Source of the DNA: Cytophagales bacterium
Lineage (GTDB): Bacteria > Bacteroidota > Bacteroidia > Cytophagales > Bernardetiaceae
Direction: 5' to 3'
Assembly (NCBI GenBank): GCA_004293815.1
Contig: RDZD01000020.1
Location: 1 to 64,000 of the forward strand
DNA length: 64,000 bases
Below the pieces are notes generated by a model. The model worked only from the letters and a program-made list of their open reading frames with translations, was not told where the DNA came from and did no database searches. The first letter of the stretch is position 1, and every line of letters begins with the position of its first letter. Shown piece after piece: positions 45,302 to 54,290 of this stretch. A program made the position numbers and the translations under genes.

Positions 45302-46357
45302 TTATGGAAACAAAAAGCTATTAGGACCTATGCCAGTAGATACTTCCTTGAGTTTTGTGCCGTCTTTGCGGTATACCAATACGCGATTGTTGGCAGGGTT
45401 GGCAAAATTGGCTGCACCCAACAAAATATCGTCTTGAGCACTTACCCCAAGTCCATAAAAATCACCACTCACTAACTTTCTGGGTGCAGTCTCGCCAATT
45501 TTGAGACAATAAAGACCGTCTGAGAATAACCAGTAAATCGTTTCTTTCGCTTTATCAATGGCCAAACGTCCACGGATATTGTTACTGCCAGCGTCTAGAG
45601 CAACGTTGGTTTCTATAGTTCCGCTTGTTGGTTCTATTTGAAGCAAAGCACCTTTGGGGCTATTAAAAGACGCATCAAAACTAAAGCAGATAATCCATAG
45701 TTTGTTGCTTTTGTCCAATACCATTTGGTAAGGGCTGTGTGGCGCGGTGCTGATGGTGCCAGTTTTGACATCGTTAGCTGCATCATAAACAAAGATACTG
45801 GTTTCAAAGCTATTGCCCACAAATACTTTATTGGCCAAAGCCTGTATAAATTCCGTACCAGCTCCACATTCTATCTGCTTGACTATGCTGTTTGTTTTCA
45901 AATCCAAAACCATCAATTTAGGCTGAATAGCACCCGTAAAATCGCTCCATGCGCTCAGATAGGCTTTATTTTCGCTCACTTTAGCAATGTAGCGCGGGTT
46001 TGGAATAGGCGTTTTAAAGCTTGTCACACTCTTAAAATCAGAACTCTTGACCACTTCTACGGTAGCAGAATTGTTGAGTACCAAATAAGTCAAATCTCCA
46101 TTTCGGAGCGCAGATTGCAAGACATCTCCTGTGGGCCGCGCATTGGCTTTGAAAAAGATATCGCTAGCCACGGTGTCATAATTGCTGCTCAAAGCGTTTA
46201 AAGAGGCCGTATTTTTGCCAAAAGCACCTTCGTTAAGCACCAAAATATTATTCTGGTAGCCTACAAGGTCAGAATCGTTTTCTTTGTTATTACAAGAAAA
46301 TACTAGGAGAGAAATGAGGGCTAATAAAGCCATCGGTTTTACTGATAAAATACGCAT
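45302..46357 (-). CDS. BtuG-like (DUF5074/YncE-type) beta-propeller lipoprotein
   Basis: A 351-residue lipoprotein with lipid Cys22 (LLVFSCNNKENDSD); acidic residues after the Cys agree with cell-surface export. The rest is a seven-bladed-propeller-like repeat beginning LVLNEGAFGKNTASLNAL, with blades such as NPRYIAKVSENKAYLSAWSD and SPYQMVLDKSNKLWIICFSFD. This is the pattern of BtuG, the surface protein of gut Bacteroides that captures cobalamin and passes it to BtuB. The B12 riboswitch and terminator upstream strongly support a cobalamin role. No btuB gene is in the window. A paralogue lies at 48488. The function is inferred from family and riboswitch together. Confidence 0.85.
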   Translation of the reverse strand: MRILSVKPMALLALISLLVFSCNNKENDSDLVGYQNNILVLNEGAFGKNTASLNALSSNYDTVASDIFFKANARPTGDVLQSALRNGDLTYLVLNNSATVEVVKSSDFKSVTSFKTPIPNPRYIAKVSENKAYLSAWSDFTGAIQPKLMVLDLKTNSIVKQIECGAGTEFIQALANKVFVGNSFETSIFVYDAANDVKTGTISTAPHSPYQMVLDKSNKLWIICFSFDASFNSPKGALLQIEPTSGTIETNVALDAGSNNIRGRLAIDKAKETIYWLFSDGLYCLKIGETAPRKLVSGDFYGLGVSAQDDILLGAANFANPANNRVLVYRKDGTKLKEVSTGIGPNSFLFP

Positions 46358-46502
46358 TGTCTGATTGGGTTAAAAATTCCTCATAAAACATCAGCACACC
46401 TTGGACTCGCGTCTGAAAGCGCACATACACATGATATGTACACACACAGTCAAACCCGCCTCGTAGAGCAGATTTTTTTAAGAAATGGTTTAAAAAAGGT
46501 TT

Positions 46503-46547
46503 AAAAAAACATTCAGCGGATTTCTGTTTGCTCGACAGAGATGCGCT
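46503..46547 (-). terminator. Intrinsic terminator below the B12 riboswitch
   Basis: On the minus strand a 13-position stem (46535-46547 with 46515-46527; 11 pairs, two mismatches) and 7-nt loop is followed after a short gap by seven U residues (46503-46509). It lies 14 nt downstream of the aptamer end and 146 nt before the coding start, so it is the likely expression platform. Confidence 0.75.
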
Positions 46548-46560
46548 TTTATTGTTCCCA

Positions 46561-46726
46561 AGGCAGGTCTCCTGACTTACCGCCCACTCAAAACGGCCTT
46601 CCCGCAAAGCTATGCAGTGGCAGAGGGTGTTTTGTGGTTTTCGCGGCTTACAGTTGCGAGCACAGTGCTGGTTTTACACCAGCTTCCCTATTAAGTATAT
46701 ACAAACAGACGTTTATCATACACCTT
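46561..46726 (-). promoter_or_regulatory. Cobalamin (B12) riboswitch
   Basis: On the minus strand the conserved blocks appear in order: GGGAAGCTGGTGTAAAACCAGC, CGCAACTGTAAGC, the B12 box TGCCACTGC, GGGAAGGCC and GTAAGTCAGGAGACCTGCCT. The layout is that of a full cobalamin aptamer. With B12 bound it should favour the terminator at 46503-46547 and lower expression of the BtuG-like gene. The 5' limit is approximate. AATCTTTG at 46734-46741 is a possible -7 box for its promoter. Confidence 0.95.
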
Positions 46727-46964
46727 AGTGGCGCAAAGATTGAATATTTCAAGTAAAAGTCCAAGTGAGAACACAAAAATAAAAGTTACTCTCTCTGTGT
46801 TATAGCAATTGACAAGATTTTCAACCTCTACCAACATCAAAACAAACTTTGACTATACCCAGCAAGTAGCTTTTGCACTAGGTTTTCTCAAGGATTTACT
46901 TTTTAGCGTAAAAGAAATTAACTTTGCTCAAATTTTAGAGATATTTCATGTTCACAAAAGCTTT

Positions 46965-48470
46965 GTGTTAAAAAAACTACTTTCAGATACGGCACTTTAT
47001 GGACTGAGCAGCGTTCTGGGGCGTTTGCTCAATTATTTGTTGGTGCCACTCCATACGGGTGTGTTGGCCACATCTAGCTATGGTGTGGTGTCTAAGTTTT
47101 ATGCCTATGCTGCTTTTTTTAATGTGCTCTATACTTTTGGTATGGAAACAGCCTTTTTTCGGTTTTCGGCAGACAAAATGCAAGACAAACAGGAAGTTTT
47201 CAACGTCTCTTTTACGGTCATTTTGGTAATAAGCCTTTTGAGTTCGGGCTTGTTGTATGTGTTGGCTGTGCCCGTAGCGGGTTGGATAGGAGACGCTTCA
47301 CAAGCGCAATTTGTAAGATGGTTTGCAGGTATTTTTTTTATAGATGCCATTGTCATCGTTCCTTTTGCGCGCTTGCGTATGGAAAACCGCGCCAAAAAAT
47401 TTGCTACCGTGCGGCTCATCAATATCGTCATGAATGTGATTCTAAACTACTTGGTGTTGTACTTTTTTCATCAGGCCGTAACAGGCGAAGGGTTTGAGTC
47501 TATCAGTGTGTTTGCAGCGCGTTTTTACTCCCCTGCCGATGCCATGTCTTATGTGTTTTTGATCAATCTCATAGCCAATGCTTTTGTGTTGCCTTTACTC
47601 ATTCCAGAACTAAAAAATTATGTTCCAAAGTTCAGATTTGAGCTTTTAAAAAAGATGTTGCGCTATGGATATCCCATTGTGCTCATGGGTTTGTTTTTTT
47701 GTATCAATGAGGTGGGCAACCGTAATTTTCTAGAATGGTGGCTGCCTGAAGGTTATTACGCCGATGCCAATTCTTTGGACGCTGTGGGTATATTTTCAGC
47801 TTGCTACAAACTCTCCATCTTTATTTCTTTGGCTGTTCAGGCTTTTAAATATGCTGCTGAACCTTTCTTTTTTGGTAAGGCTGCTGATAAAAATTCGCCC
47901 AAAGTCTTTGCTGTGGTCATGCGGTATTTTGTGATAGCCTGTACGCTTATGTTTTTAGGTGTAAGTCTCAACCTAGACACTTTACAGTATTTTTTGAGAC
48001 AAGAGAGCTACCGAGCGGCTATGGACTTAGTGCCCATCTTGCTCATGGCTAACGTCTTTTTAGGCATCTACTATAACTTAGCTGTGTGCTTTAAACTCAC
48101 CGACAAAACTATTTACGGGGCTTATCTGGGTGGCTTAGGAGCTATCATTACGCTTTTGGGTAATTATAGTCTTATTCCTTTGTTAGGTTATTGGGGCTGT
48201 GCGTGGAGCACTCTGGCTTGCTATGCTTTTATGTGTGTGGCCTGTTATTGGTGGGGGGAAAAGTATTTTCCTGTTCCTTATTTTCTCAAATCGGCATTGA
48301 GCGTCATGTTTTTGGCGGCTGTGGTGGTTTGGGCTACAACATGGATAGAGATAGCAGATGTTTATATGAAATTTGGAGTTATGAATGGTTTGTTTCTAAC
48401 ATTTTCGGCTATCATAGTGTTCTACGAACGCAAGCAGTTTACACGCATACAAGCCAGTATGCGTACATAA
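46965..48470 (+). CDS. Polysaccharide flippase (Wzx/MATE-like) membrane protein
   Basis: I place the start at GTG 46965, giving VLKKLLSDTALYGLSSVLGR (501 residues), because related Bacteroidota flippases begin with just this segment; an upstream TTG at 46809 would add 52 residues of poor quality. About 12-14 membrane helices follow, with the Polysacc_synt pattern (NYLLVPLHTGVL, SYGVVSKFYAYAAFFNVLYTFGMETAFFRF). It probably moves lipid-linked sugars across the inner membrane. It reads away from the B12 riboswitch unit and is followed after 17 nt by the second BtuG-like gene. Confidence 0.85.
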   Translation: MLKKLLSDTALYGLSSVLGRLLNYLLVPLHTGVLATSSYGVVSKFYAYAAFFNVLYTFGMETAFFRFSADKMQDKQEVFNVSFTVILVISLLSSGLLYVLAVPVAGWIGDASQAQFVRWFAGIFFIDAIVIVPFARLRMENRAKKFATVRLINIVMNVILNYLVLYFFHQAVTGEGFESISVFAARFYSPADAMSYVFLINLIANAFVLPLLIPELKNYVPKFRFELLKKMLRYGYPIVLMGLFFCINEVGNRNFLEWWLPEGYYADANSLDAVGIFSACYKLSIFISLAVQAFKYAAEPFFFGKAADKNSPKVFAVVMRYFVIACTLMFLGVSLNLDTLQYFLRQESYRAAMDLVPILLMANVFLGIYYNLAVCFKLTDKTIYGAYLGGLGAIITLLGNYSLIPLLGYWGCAWSTLACYAFMCVACYWWGEKYFPVPYFLKSALSVMFLAAVVVWATTWIEIADVYMKFGVMNGLFLTFSAIIVFYERKQFTRIQASMRT

Positions 48471-48487
48471 TGTTTTTAGACTAGATT

Positions 48488-49567
48488 ATGACAACACTCA
48501 AAAACCTTTTTCTTGTTACATTTTTTTGTGTATTGGGTAGCTTTGGAGTCGGTTGCAACAAAACGTCCGTAAGCCCACACGATACCTCGCCAAACAAAAA
48601 CCTACCTGCTAATTTCTCGAAAGGTGCTTTTATTCTTAACGAGGGAAATTTTGGCTGGGGCGTAGCTACTGTAGACTTTTTAAGTTTTGAAAAAGACACC
48701 ATTTATGCTGACATATTTGCAGTGGCCAACAATAATGCGCCTTTGGGTAATGTGGTGCAATCTATGTTACCTGCTCCCGATTGCTTTTTACTGTCTGTGA
48801 ATAATTCTCAAAAGGTAGAAATTGTAAATAACAGCAATTTTAAGCGTCAAAAGACTATTAACGGCCTCAGATCGCCTCGCTATATGGCACTTTCCAGCAA
48901 TAGCGACAAGGTATTTATCACCGATTTGTATGACACAGCCCTTTCGGTGGCCGAACTTAAAAGCGGACAAGTGCTTTCTCGGATAAATTTGGGCTTTAGT
49001 AGTGAGAAAATTGCGCGTTTTAAAGACAAAATACTGGTTTGTGCAGGAAGCTTAGACTATAAAACAGGCCAGTTTTTAGTCATTGATGAGCACTCTCAAA
49101 AAATTATTCAGCGTATAAACTTAGAAAGTATGCCGCTTGATATGACTCTGAATGGCAACACAGGCCAAGTATGGCTAGCTCTGGCTGCCTCCGATACAAA
49201 GAATGGCAGTATTTGCTGCTTAGAGTACAATACCAATTATACACTCGCGCAGCAAAGCACTTTACCAAATTTCAAACCGCGAAAAATCTGCTACGACGAG
49301 CAAGAAAAAAAGCTTTACGTATTGGCTCAAAACACAGTCTATACAACCAATACAAGCCATGCTAAACTTGAGCTTTTCCTTTCTTTTCCTTCAGCCCAAA
49401 TCATTTATAACATGAGCGTAAACACCCAAAGGAAAGAGCTTTATCTAACAGAAGCACTAGATTATGTACAAAAAGGAAAACTCCTTGTTTATGACTTGGC
49501 TTCCAAGAAGCTCAAAAAAACCTACCGAGTGGGTGTGATTCCTTCAGAAATACTTTTCACAGATTAA
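48488..49567 (+). CDS. Second BtuG-like (DUF5074) propeller lipoprotein
   Basis: This 359-residue lipoprotein has lipid Cys23 (GSFGVGCNKTSVSPHD). It aligns by eye over its full length with the riboswitch-controlled protein at 45302: AFILNEGNFGWGVATVDFLSFEKDTIYADIFAVANNNAPLGNVVQS versus LVLNEGAFGKNTASLNAL...DIFFKANARPTGDVLQS, and both have a SPRYMA/NPRYIA blade. The residues after the lipid Cys are less acidic, so surface export is less certain. It has no riboswitch of its own and lies 17 nt after the flippase and 13 nt before nth, suggesting an operon. A second cobalamin-binding or other surface role is possible. Confidence 0.82.
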   Translation: MTTLKNLFLVTFFCVLGSFGVGCNKTSVSPHDTSPNKNLPANFSKGAFILNEGNFGWGVATVDFLSFEKDTIYADIFAVANNNAPLGNVVQSMLPAPDCFLLSVNNSQKVEIVNNSNFKRQKTINGLRSPRYMALSSNSDKVFITDLYDTALSVAELKSGQVLSRINLGFSSEKIARFKDKILVCAGSLDYKTGQFLVIDEHSQKIIQRINLESMPLDMTLNGNTGQVWLALAASDTKNGSICCLEYNTNYTLAQQSTLPNFKPRKICYDEQEKKLYVLAQNTVYTTNTSHAKLELFLSFPSAQIIYNMSVNTQRKELYLTEALDYVQKGKLLVYDLASKKLKKTYRVGVIPSEILFTD

Positions 49568-49580
49568 TTCACTGGCCACT

Positions 49581-50225
49581 ATGCCCCTTGTGTTGTCTCG
49601 CAAACATAAAGCCAAAGCGATTCAGGCTATTTTAGAGGATCTTTATCCCGAAACACCCATTCCCCTAGATCATCGCGATAGTTACACCCTGTTGGTGGCA
49701 GTGCTGCTCTCGGCACAATGTACAGATAAGCGTGTGAATGAAGTGACCCCATTGCTTTTTTCAAAGGCCGCTACCCCCCAACAAATGACGCATTTAAGTG
49801 TGGCAGAAATTCAACAAATTATACGTCCTTGTGGTCTTTCGCCCACCAAGGCCAAGGCCATACATGGGCTTTCGCATATTTTGCTAGAAAAATATCAGGG
49901 CGAAGTCCCTAAAAGTTTTGATTTGCTAGAGGAATTGCCTGGCGTAGGGCACAAAACAGCTTCGGTGGTTATGAGCCAAGCTTTTGGCGTGCCAGCTTTT
50001 CCTGTAGACACGCACATACACCGTCTGGCTATCCGCTGGGGACTCACAGCAGGTAAGAACGTCAGCCAAACAGAGGAAGACCTGAAGGCACTATTCCCCA
50101 AAAAATCTTGGAATAAGCTACATCTTCAGATTATTTTCTACGGCAGAGAGTATTGCCCAGCGCGTGGGCATGTGGTACAAAACTGCCCCATTTGCAGCGA
50201 TTTTGGTGTAGAACAACCGCTTTAA
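49581..50225 (+). CDS. nth: Endonuclease III (DNA glycosylase/AP lyase)
   Basis: A 214-residue helix-hairpin-helix enzyme that excises oxidised pyrimidines. The segment LLVAVLLSAQCTDKRVNEVTP, the hairpin LLEELPGVGHKTASVVMSQAFG (catalytic Lys in GHKTA) and the catalytic Asp region PAFPVDTHIHRLAIRWGL are complete. The C-terminal iron-sulfur loop is altered: CPARGHVVQNCPICSDFGVEQPL has three Cys with a CX9CX2C spacing and no fourth Cys. It ends 4 nt from the convergent rny stop. Last gene of a probable flippase-BtuG-nth unit. Confidence 0.94.
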   Translation: MPLVLSRKHKAKAIQAILEDLYPETPIPLDHRDSYTLLVAVLLSAQCTDKRVNEVTPLLFSKAATPQQMTHLSVAEIQQIIRPCGLSPTKAKAIHGLSHILLEKYQGEVPKSFDLLEELPGVGHKTASVVMSQAFGVPAFPVDTHIHRLAIRWGLTAGKNVSQTEEDLKALFPKKSWNKLHLQIIFYGREYCPARGHVVQNCPICSDFGVEQPL

Positions 50226-50229
50226 TCGA

Positions 50230-51846
50230 TTATTTAGCAAAGCTTACGGCTCTCTTTTCACGAATAACAGTTACTTTGATTTGCCCTGGATACTGCATGT
50301 CTTTTTCTATTTGCTGCGCAATTTCAAAAGAAAGTGCGTCTGCACGTTCATCATTCACGTATTCAGAGTCCACAATAACGCGAAGCTCACGCCCAGCCTG
50401 CATCGCAAAACACTTATTTACGCCCTGATGCGCTAGAACCAGATTTTCTAAATCTTTGAGCCTCTGTATGTAAGACTCCATTGTTTCACGTCTTGCACCT
50501 GGCCTAGAGCCAGAAATAGCATCGCAAGCCTGAACAATGGGCGAAATAAGCGAGGTCATTTCTATTTCATCGTGGTGTGCGCCAATGGCGTTGCAAACTT
50601 CGGGATGTTCGTTATATTTGATAGCCAGCTCCATACCCGCAATGGCGTGCGGTTTTTCGGTTTCTTCGGTATACACCTTGCCTATGTCGTGCAGAAGTCC
50701 TGCGCGTTTGGCCAGTTTAGCATTCAGACCCAAATCAGCCGCCATTGCACCACAAAGCTTGGCCACTTCGCGTGAGTGTTGTAGAAGATTTTGGCCATAA
50801 GAAGACCTGAATCGCATTTTACCCACCATTTTAATCAGCTCAATGTGTAGTCCATGAACACCCAGCTCCACAGCCGTTCGCTCGCCCAACTCCAATATTT
50901 GTTCTTCTATTTGTTTGCGTACTTTGTTTACAATCTCCTCTATACGTGCAGGGTGTATACGCCCATCCGCCACCAAACGCTCCAACGAAAGGCGGGCAAT
51001 TTCTCGCCTCACAGGATCGAAGTTAGAAAGCGTAATGGCCTCTGGCGTATCGTCTACGATGATTTCCACACCTGTTGCAGCTTCTAAGGCACGTATGTTA
51101 CGGCCTTCTCTGCCAATGATTTTGCCTTTTACGTCGTCGCTTTCCAAATGAAAAACTGACACACAGTTTTCTATAGCGTGCTCGGTAGCTGTGCGCTGTA
51201 TGGTGGTAAGTACGATTTTTTTAGCCTGCTTAGTAGCTGTGAGCTGGGCTTCCTCCATGAGCTGCCTAATCTTTGAGGAAGCTTGACTTTTGGCCTCTTC
51301 GGTAAGTGCCTCCATGAGTTGCTTGCGCGCATCGTCGGCTTTCAAGCCCGATATGCGCTCCAGTTGTTCCACTTGCTGTGCTAGAAGTTGCTCGGCTTCT
51401 TCTATTTTTTTGGTGGCTAGCTCAAACTTTCTCTGCGCATCGCTACGAAAACTCTGTCCTTCAGCAGACTCTTTTTTGAGTTGCTCTTGGGTTTTAGCTA
51501 GAGAGGTTTCTTTTTGCTTAAGTGCGTTTTCTTTTTGTTTGAGTTTATTTTCGTAACTTTTTACGCGCTTTTCGGCTGCGTCCAAAGCTTGTCTTTTGTT
51601 TTCCTGCTCGGCCTCATGCTCGTTTTTGAGCTTGCTAAGCACCTCAGCAGCCCTAAGCTGTTCGGCTTTTTGGGTAGTTTCGGCTTTTAATCGGGCTTCT
51701 TTTTCTATCAGCTCTGCTTTTTCTTTAGCCGACTGCTCTATTTGAGCCGAAAACTTTTTGAGTAAAAAACGGTCTATGACAATCCCCACCAGAATACTTG
51801 AGATTGCCACACCACTTATAACCATGATAACTTCAGATGTAAACAT
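50230..51846 (-). CDS. rny: Ribonuclease Y
   Basis: From ATG 51846 ([21 protein letters not shown]) the enzyme has 538 residues. It has one N-terminal membrane helix, then a long charged coiled coil (about 25-200), a KH domain ([23 protein letters not shown], near 237) and an HD phosphodiesterase domain (AGLLHDIGK, near 383) with the rest of the HD fold to the end. It is a membrane-anchored endoribonuclease that starts mRNA decay. An upstream in-frame ATG (51900) lacks the family start. The 5' leader is unusually long. In many Bacteroidota zapA precedes rny, but it is absent here. Confidence 0.95.
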   Translation of the reverse strand: MFTSEVIMVISGVAISSILVGIVIDRFLLKKFSAQIEQSAKEKAELIEKEARLKAETTQKAEQLRAAEVLSKLKNEHEAEQENKRQALDAAEKRVKSYENKLKQKENALKQKETSLAKTQEQLKKESAEGQSFRSDAQRKFELATKKIEEAEQLLAQQVEQLERISGLKADDARKQLMEALTEEAKSQASSKIRQLMEEAQLTATKQAKKIVLTTIQRTATEHAIENCVSVFHLESDDVKGKIIGREGRNIRALEAATGVEIIVDDTPEAITLSNFDPVRREIARLSLERLVADGRIHPARIEEIVNKVRKQIEEQILELGERTAVELGVHGLHIELIKMVGKMRFRSSYGQNLLQHSREVAKLCGAMAADLGLNAKLAKRAGLLHDIGKVYTEETEKPHAIAGMELAIKYNEHPEVCNAIGAHHDEIEMTSLISPIVQACDAISGSRPGARRETMESYIQRLKDLENLVLAHQGVNKCFAMQAGRELRVIVDSEYVNDERADALSFEIAQQIEKDMQYPGQIKVTVIREKRAVSFAK

Positions 51847-52301
51847 ACTTTTATCGCAAAAGACGATTTTTGATAGTCCAAAAAACTTTTTGCTGAACAA
51901 CTAGATAACCTAGAAAATAGCTTTTCAGGTATCTGAAAACAAGCCTTGAGCGGTTGTTCTTTACAAAGCAGAGTATAAAAGCTCTAAAAAGTTTCTTTGT
52001 GCCAGCTTATGCACTAGCAACGCCTAAAAAAATAACAAAATGAGGCCATAGGCCATAAAGAAAGCTATTTTCTCAGTATGTGTCTTTACAATGAGTTTAA
52101 GTAATCAGTAAAATACAGTTTGCAAAGTAAACTTTAAATGTTTGAGCAAAATATTCCAAGCTATATATGTTTAAAGAACTCAAAAGCGGCTCCTTGAGAT
52201 GTGCTTTCTTTTGTTAAGCAAGAATTTAATACAAATCTGTTACGGTCTTTGAATCCTCTTCTTGCCAAAAAGAGTATTCTTTTAACCAAACAGTCATGCT
52301 G
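51847..52301 (-). other. Long 5' leader of rny with hairpins
   Basis: No credible gene occupies the 689 nt between rny and the MuiA-like gene. The nearest promoter-like element places about 450 nt of untranslated RNA ahead of rny. Hairpins include TTTTCAG/CTGAAAA (51922-51939) and a longer structure: GCGGTTG (51950-51956) with CAACGC (52018-52023), enclosing ACAAAG/CTTTGT (51963-51968, 51995-52000) and AGAG/CTCT. A 23-codon open frame (52226-52297) starts almost at the predicted transcript start. I call none of these a known RNA. Confidence 0.4.
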
Positions 52302-52333
52302 CAAATATACTGTTTTTTTGAGAATTAATTCAA
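52302..52333 (-). promoter_or_regulatory. Promoter for the rny leader
   Basis: On the minus strand TATATTTG (52302-52309) matches the -7 box and TTG (52331-52333) lies 21 nt upstream. The region from here to 52535 is AT-rich and otherwise featureless. Confidence 0.55.
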
Positions 52334-52535
52334 AAAACTGATATATTATCGCACTTTTTTAATCAGATATTGTTGCTATAGAGAATTCATTTTTAGAAAT
52401 AACTGCTCAAATTGCCTATAAATCTGATCTGAGAGAATTATTTTAAAAACTTTCATAAAAAAAAATCAATTTTATGAATTTGAGGCTTTTTTATCATCTT
52501 ATAAGCAGCTAAACCTTTTAAACGAATTCAAAATC

Positions 52536-54197
52536 ATGAAAGCAAACTATTTTAAAATGAGCCTTTTTTTAATAGCTCTTTTCGTTAATCCTTTGAGTAT
52601 TTGGGCCAATACCCAGAACATAGAGCCTAAAATCAAAGAGGTGACGGTTTTTTATAATCAAGCTCAGATCCACACCGAAGCCATGACCTCACTCAAGTCG
52701 GGCACTTCTACCATCATCATGAAGGGCATTTCAGACAAAATGGTAGAAAATAGTGTACAAGTAAAAACAGAGGGTAATGGGGTCGTATTGCTATCGGTAG
52801 TGCCACAAACCAACTTTCTTACAGAACAACACATTTCGCAGCAGGTGAGCAAACTTCGCGACTCGCTCAATATTTATCTACACAGAGGCCAACTTTTGAG
52901 CAACGAAAAGACAGTTCTTGAGAAAGAAGAAGCCATGATACTAGCCAACCAAAAGATTGGGGGGCAGGACAAAGCACTTTCAGTTATAGAAATTAGAGAA
53001 ATGGCAGATTTTTATAGAGCGAGACTCACAGAAATTTATCACCTAAAGCTCAAAACTGAACAGAGTATCAGCCTCAATACCAGCAACCAAACGCGTTTGA
53101 CACGTCAAATACAAGACACCCGTCAGAGCATCAAACGCCCCACCAAGGAAATTGTGCTGACATTCTTGGCCAAGTCCAGCACCAATCTTAAAATTATGCT
53201 TTCTTACCTAGTAACTGACGCAGGCTGGACACCTAGTTATGACTTGCGTGTACAGGACACTCAAAGCCCAGTGGAGCTAAATCACCGTGCCTTTGTAAGA
53301 CAAAAAACGGGCGTAGACTGGAAAGATGTGATACTAAAGCTTTCTACTGCCGACCCTACACTGGGTGCTACAATGCCTATACTCACACGTTTAGATGCAA
53401 GATTTAACAAAAAAACGTATGTTTCGCAAAATATGCGCATGAGAAGCGAAGATGCTAAAAAATCTAAAGAGAAAGATGACCTCGAAGACCGTTCCATGAG
53501 CAAAGGAATAGACGGGTATGGATCGGCAGATATACAGGCAGGTGAGTCAGCAGCAGACTACACCGAGGTGAACAGCCAAAAAATGGCCACCGAATTTGAA
53601 ATAAAGCTGCCTTACACTGTTCTCACTGACGATAATGCCACTCTGGTAGATGTTCAAAACATAGAGATGAAGGCCAACTACACCTATTTTCTCACGCCTA
53701 TTTTGGATAAAAGTGCTTTTTTGGCAGCTCAAATCACTGACTGGCAAACCTATAACCTCACTTCGGGTGATGCTAATGTTTACTTTCAGGGCACATTTAC
53801 GGGCAAAACTTACCTTTCTACAGAAAACCCCACAGACACACTCATGGTTTCGTTGGGACGCGATAATCGTGTAGTGGTGGAAAGAAAACTCCTTAAAGAA
53901 CACAACAGCCAGCGTTTGATAGGACTTTACAAAAAAGAAACCAGAGGCTATGAGATTTCAGTGCGTAACAACCGAAATGAAGCCGTGAATATCGTTCTCC
54001 GCGATGCTTATGTAGTGAGTACAGACAGCCGCATTGAAGTAGAACTTTTGAACAAAGACGGTGCAAGCACGAGCAACGAAACGGGTAAACTAGAATGGCG
54101 TTACAGACTCAACAGCGGCGAATCGCGAACGAATAAGTTTGTTTATAGCGTGCGTTATCCCAAAGGGGAAATATTAAGCGAAGTCTGGGCCAAATAA
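52536..54197 (+). CDS. MuiA-family (DUF4139) secreted protein
   Basis: The 553-residue protein starts with a signal peptide ending near NPLSIWA. An N-terminal DUF4140-like region (IKEVTVFYNQAQIHTEAMTSLKSGTSTIIMKGIS) and a coiled coil (about 100-205) precede the DUF4139 domain (VLTFLAKSSTNLKIMLSYLVTDAGWTPSYDLRVQDTQSPVELNHRAFVRQKTGVDWKDVILKLSTADP). A family hallmark near the end is RYRLNSGESRTNKFVYSVRYPKG. MuiA means mucoidy inhibitor A, but biochemical function is not known; it should be periplasmic or surface-exposed. Single gene, convergent with valS. Confidence 0.88.
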   Translation: MKANYFKMSLFLIALFVNPLSIWANTQNIEPKIKEVTVFYNQAQIHTEAMTSLKSGTSTIIMKGISDKMVENSVQVKTEGNGVVLLSVVPQTNFLTEQHISQQVSKLRDSLNIYLHRGQLLSNEKTVLEKEEAMILANQKIGGQDKALSVIEIREMADFYRARLTEIYHLKLKTEQSISLNTSNQTRLTRQIQDTRQSIKRPTKEIVLTFLAKSSTNLKIMLSYLVTDAGWTPSYDLRVQDTQSPVELNHRAFVRQKTGVDWKDVILKLSTADPTLGATMPILTRLDARFNKKTYVSQNMRMRSEDAKKSKEKDDLEDRSMSKGIDGYGSADIQAGESAADYTEVNSQKMATEFEIKLPYTVLTDDNATLVDVQNIEMKANYTYFLTPILDKSAFLAAQITDWQTYNLTSGDANVYFQGTFTGKTYLSTENPTDTLMVSLGRDNRVVVERKLLKEHNSQRLIGLYKKETRGYEISVRNNRNEAVNIVLRDAYVVSTDSRIEVELLNKDGASTSNETGKLEWRYRLNSGESRTNKFVYSVRYPKGEILSEVWAK

Positions 54198-54221
54198 CTC
54201 AAAGCTGCCACTTTTTAACCG

Positions 54222-54264
54222 CGAATCCTATCTGTTGCGAATCAAGCGCGACAGATAGGATTCG
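54222..54264. terminator. Inverted repeat between convergent genes
   Basis: Arms of 14 bp (54222-54235 and 54251-54264), extendable inward by four pairs, lie between the MuiA-like and valS stops. No U run is present on either side, so I expect a weak or factor-assisted terminator. Confidence 0.6.
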
Positions 54265-54290
54265 TGATTGAGGTACTTTTACACCATGCG

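Noticed and set aside
51900-52300. Possible 6S RNA next to rny
   Set aside because: An extended hairpin with a bubble can be drawn, but pairing is short and I cannot match conserved 6S elements; kept only as a leader finding.
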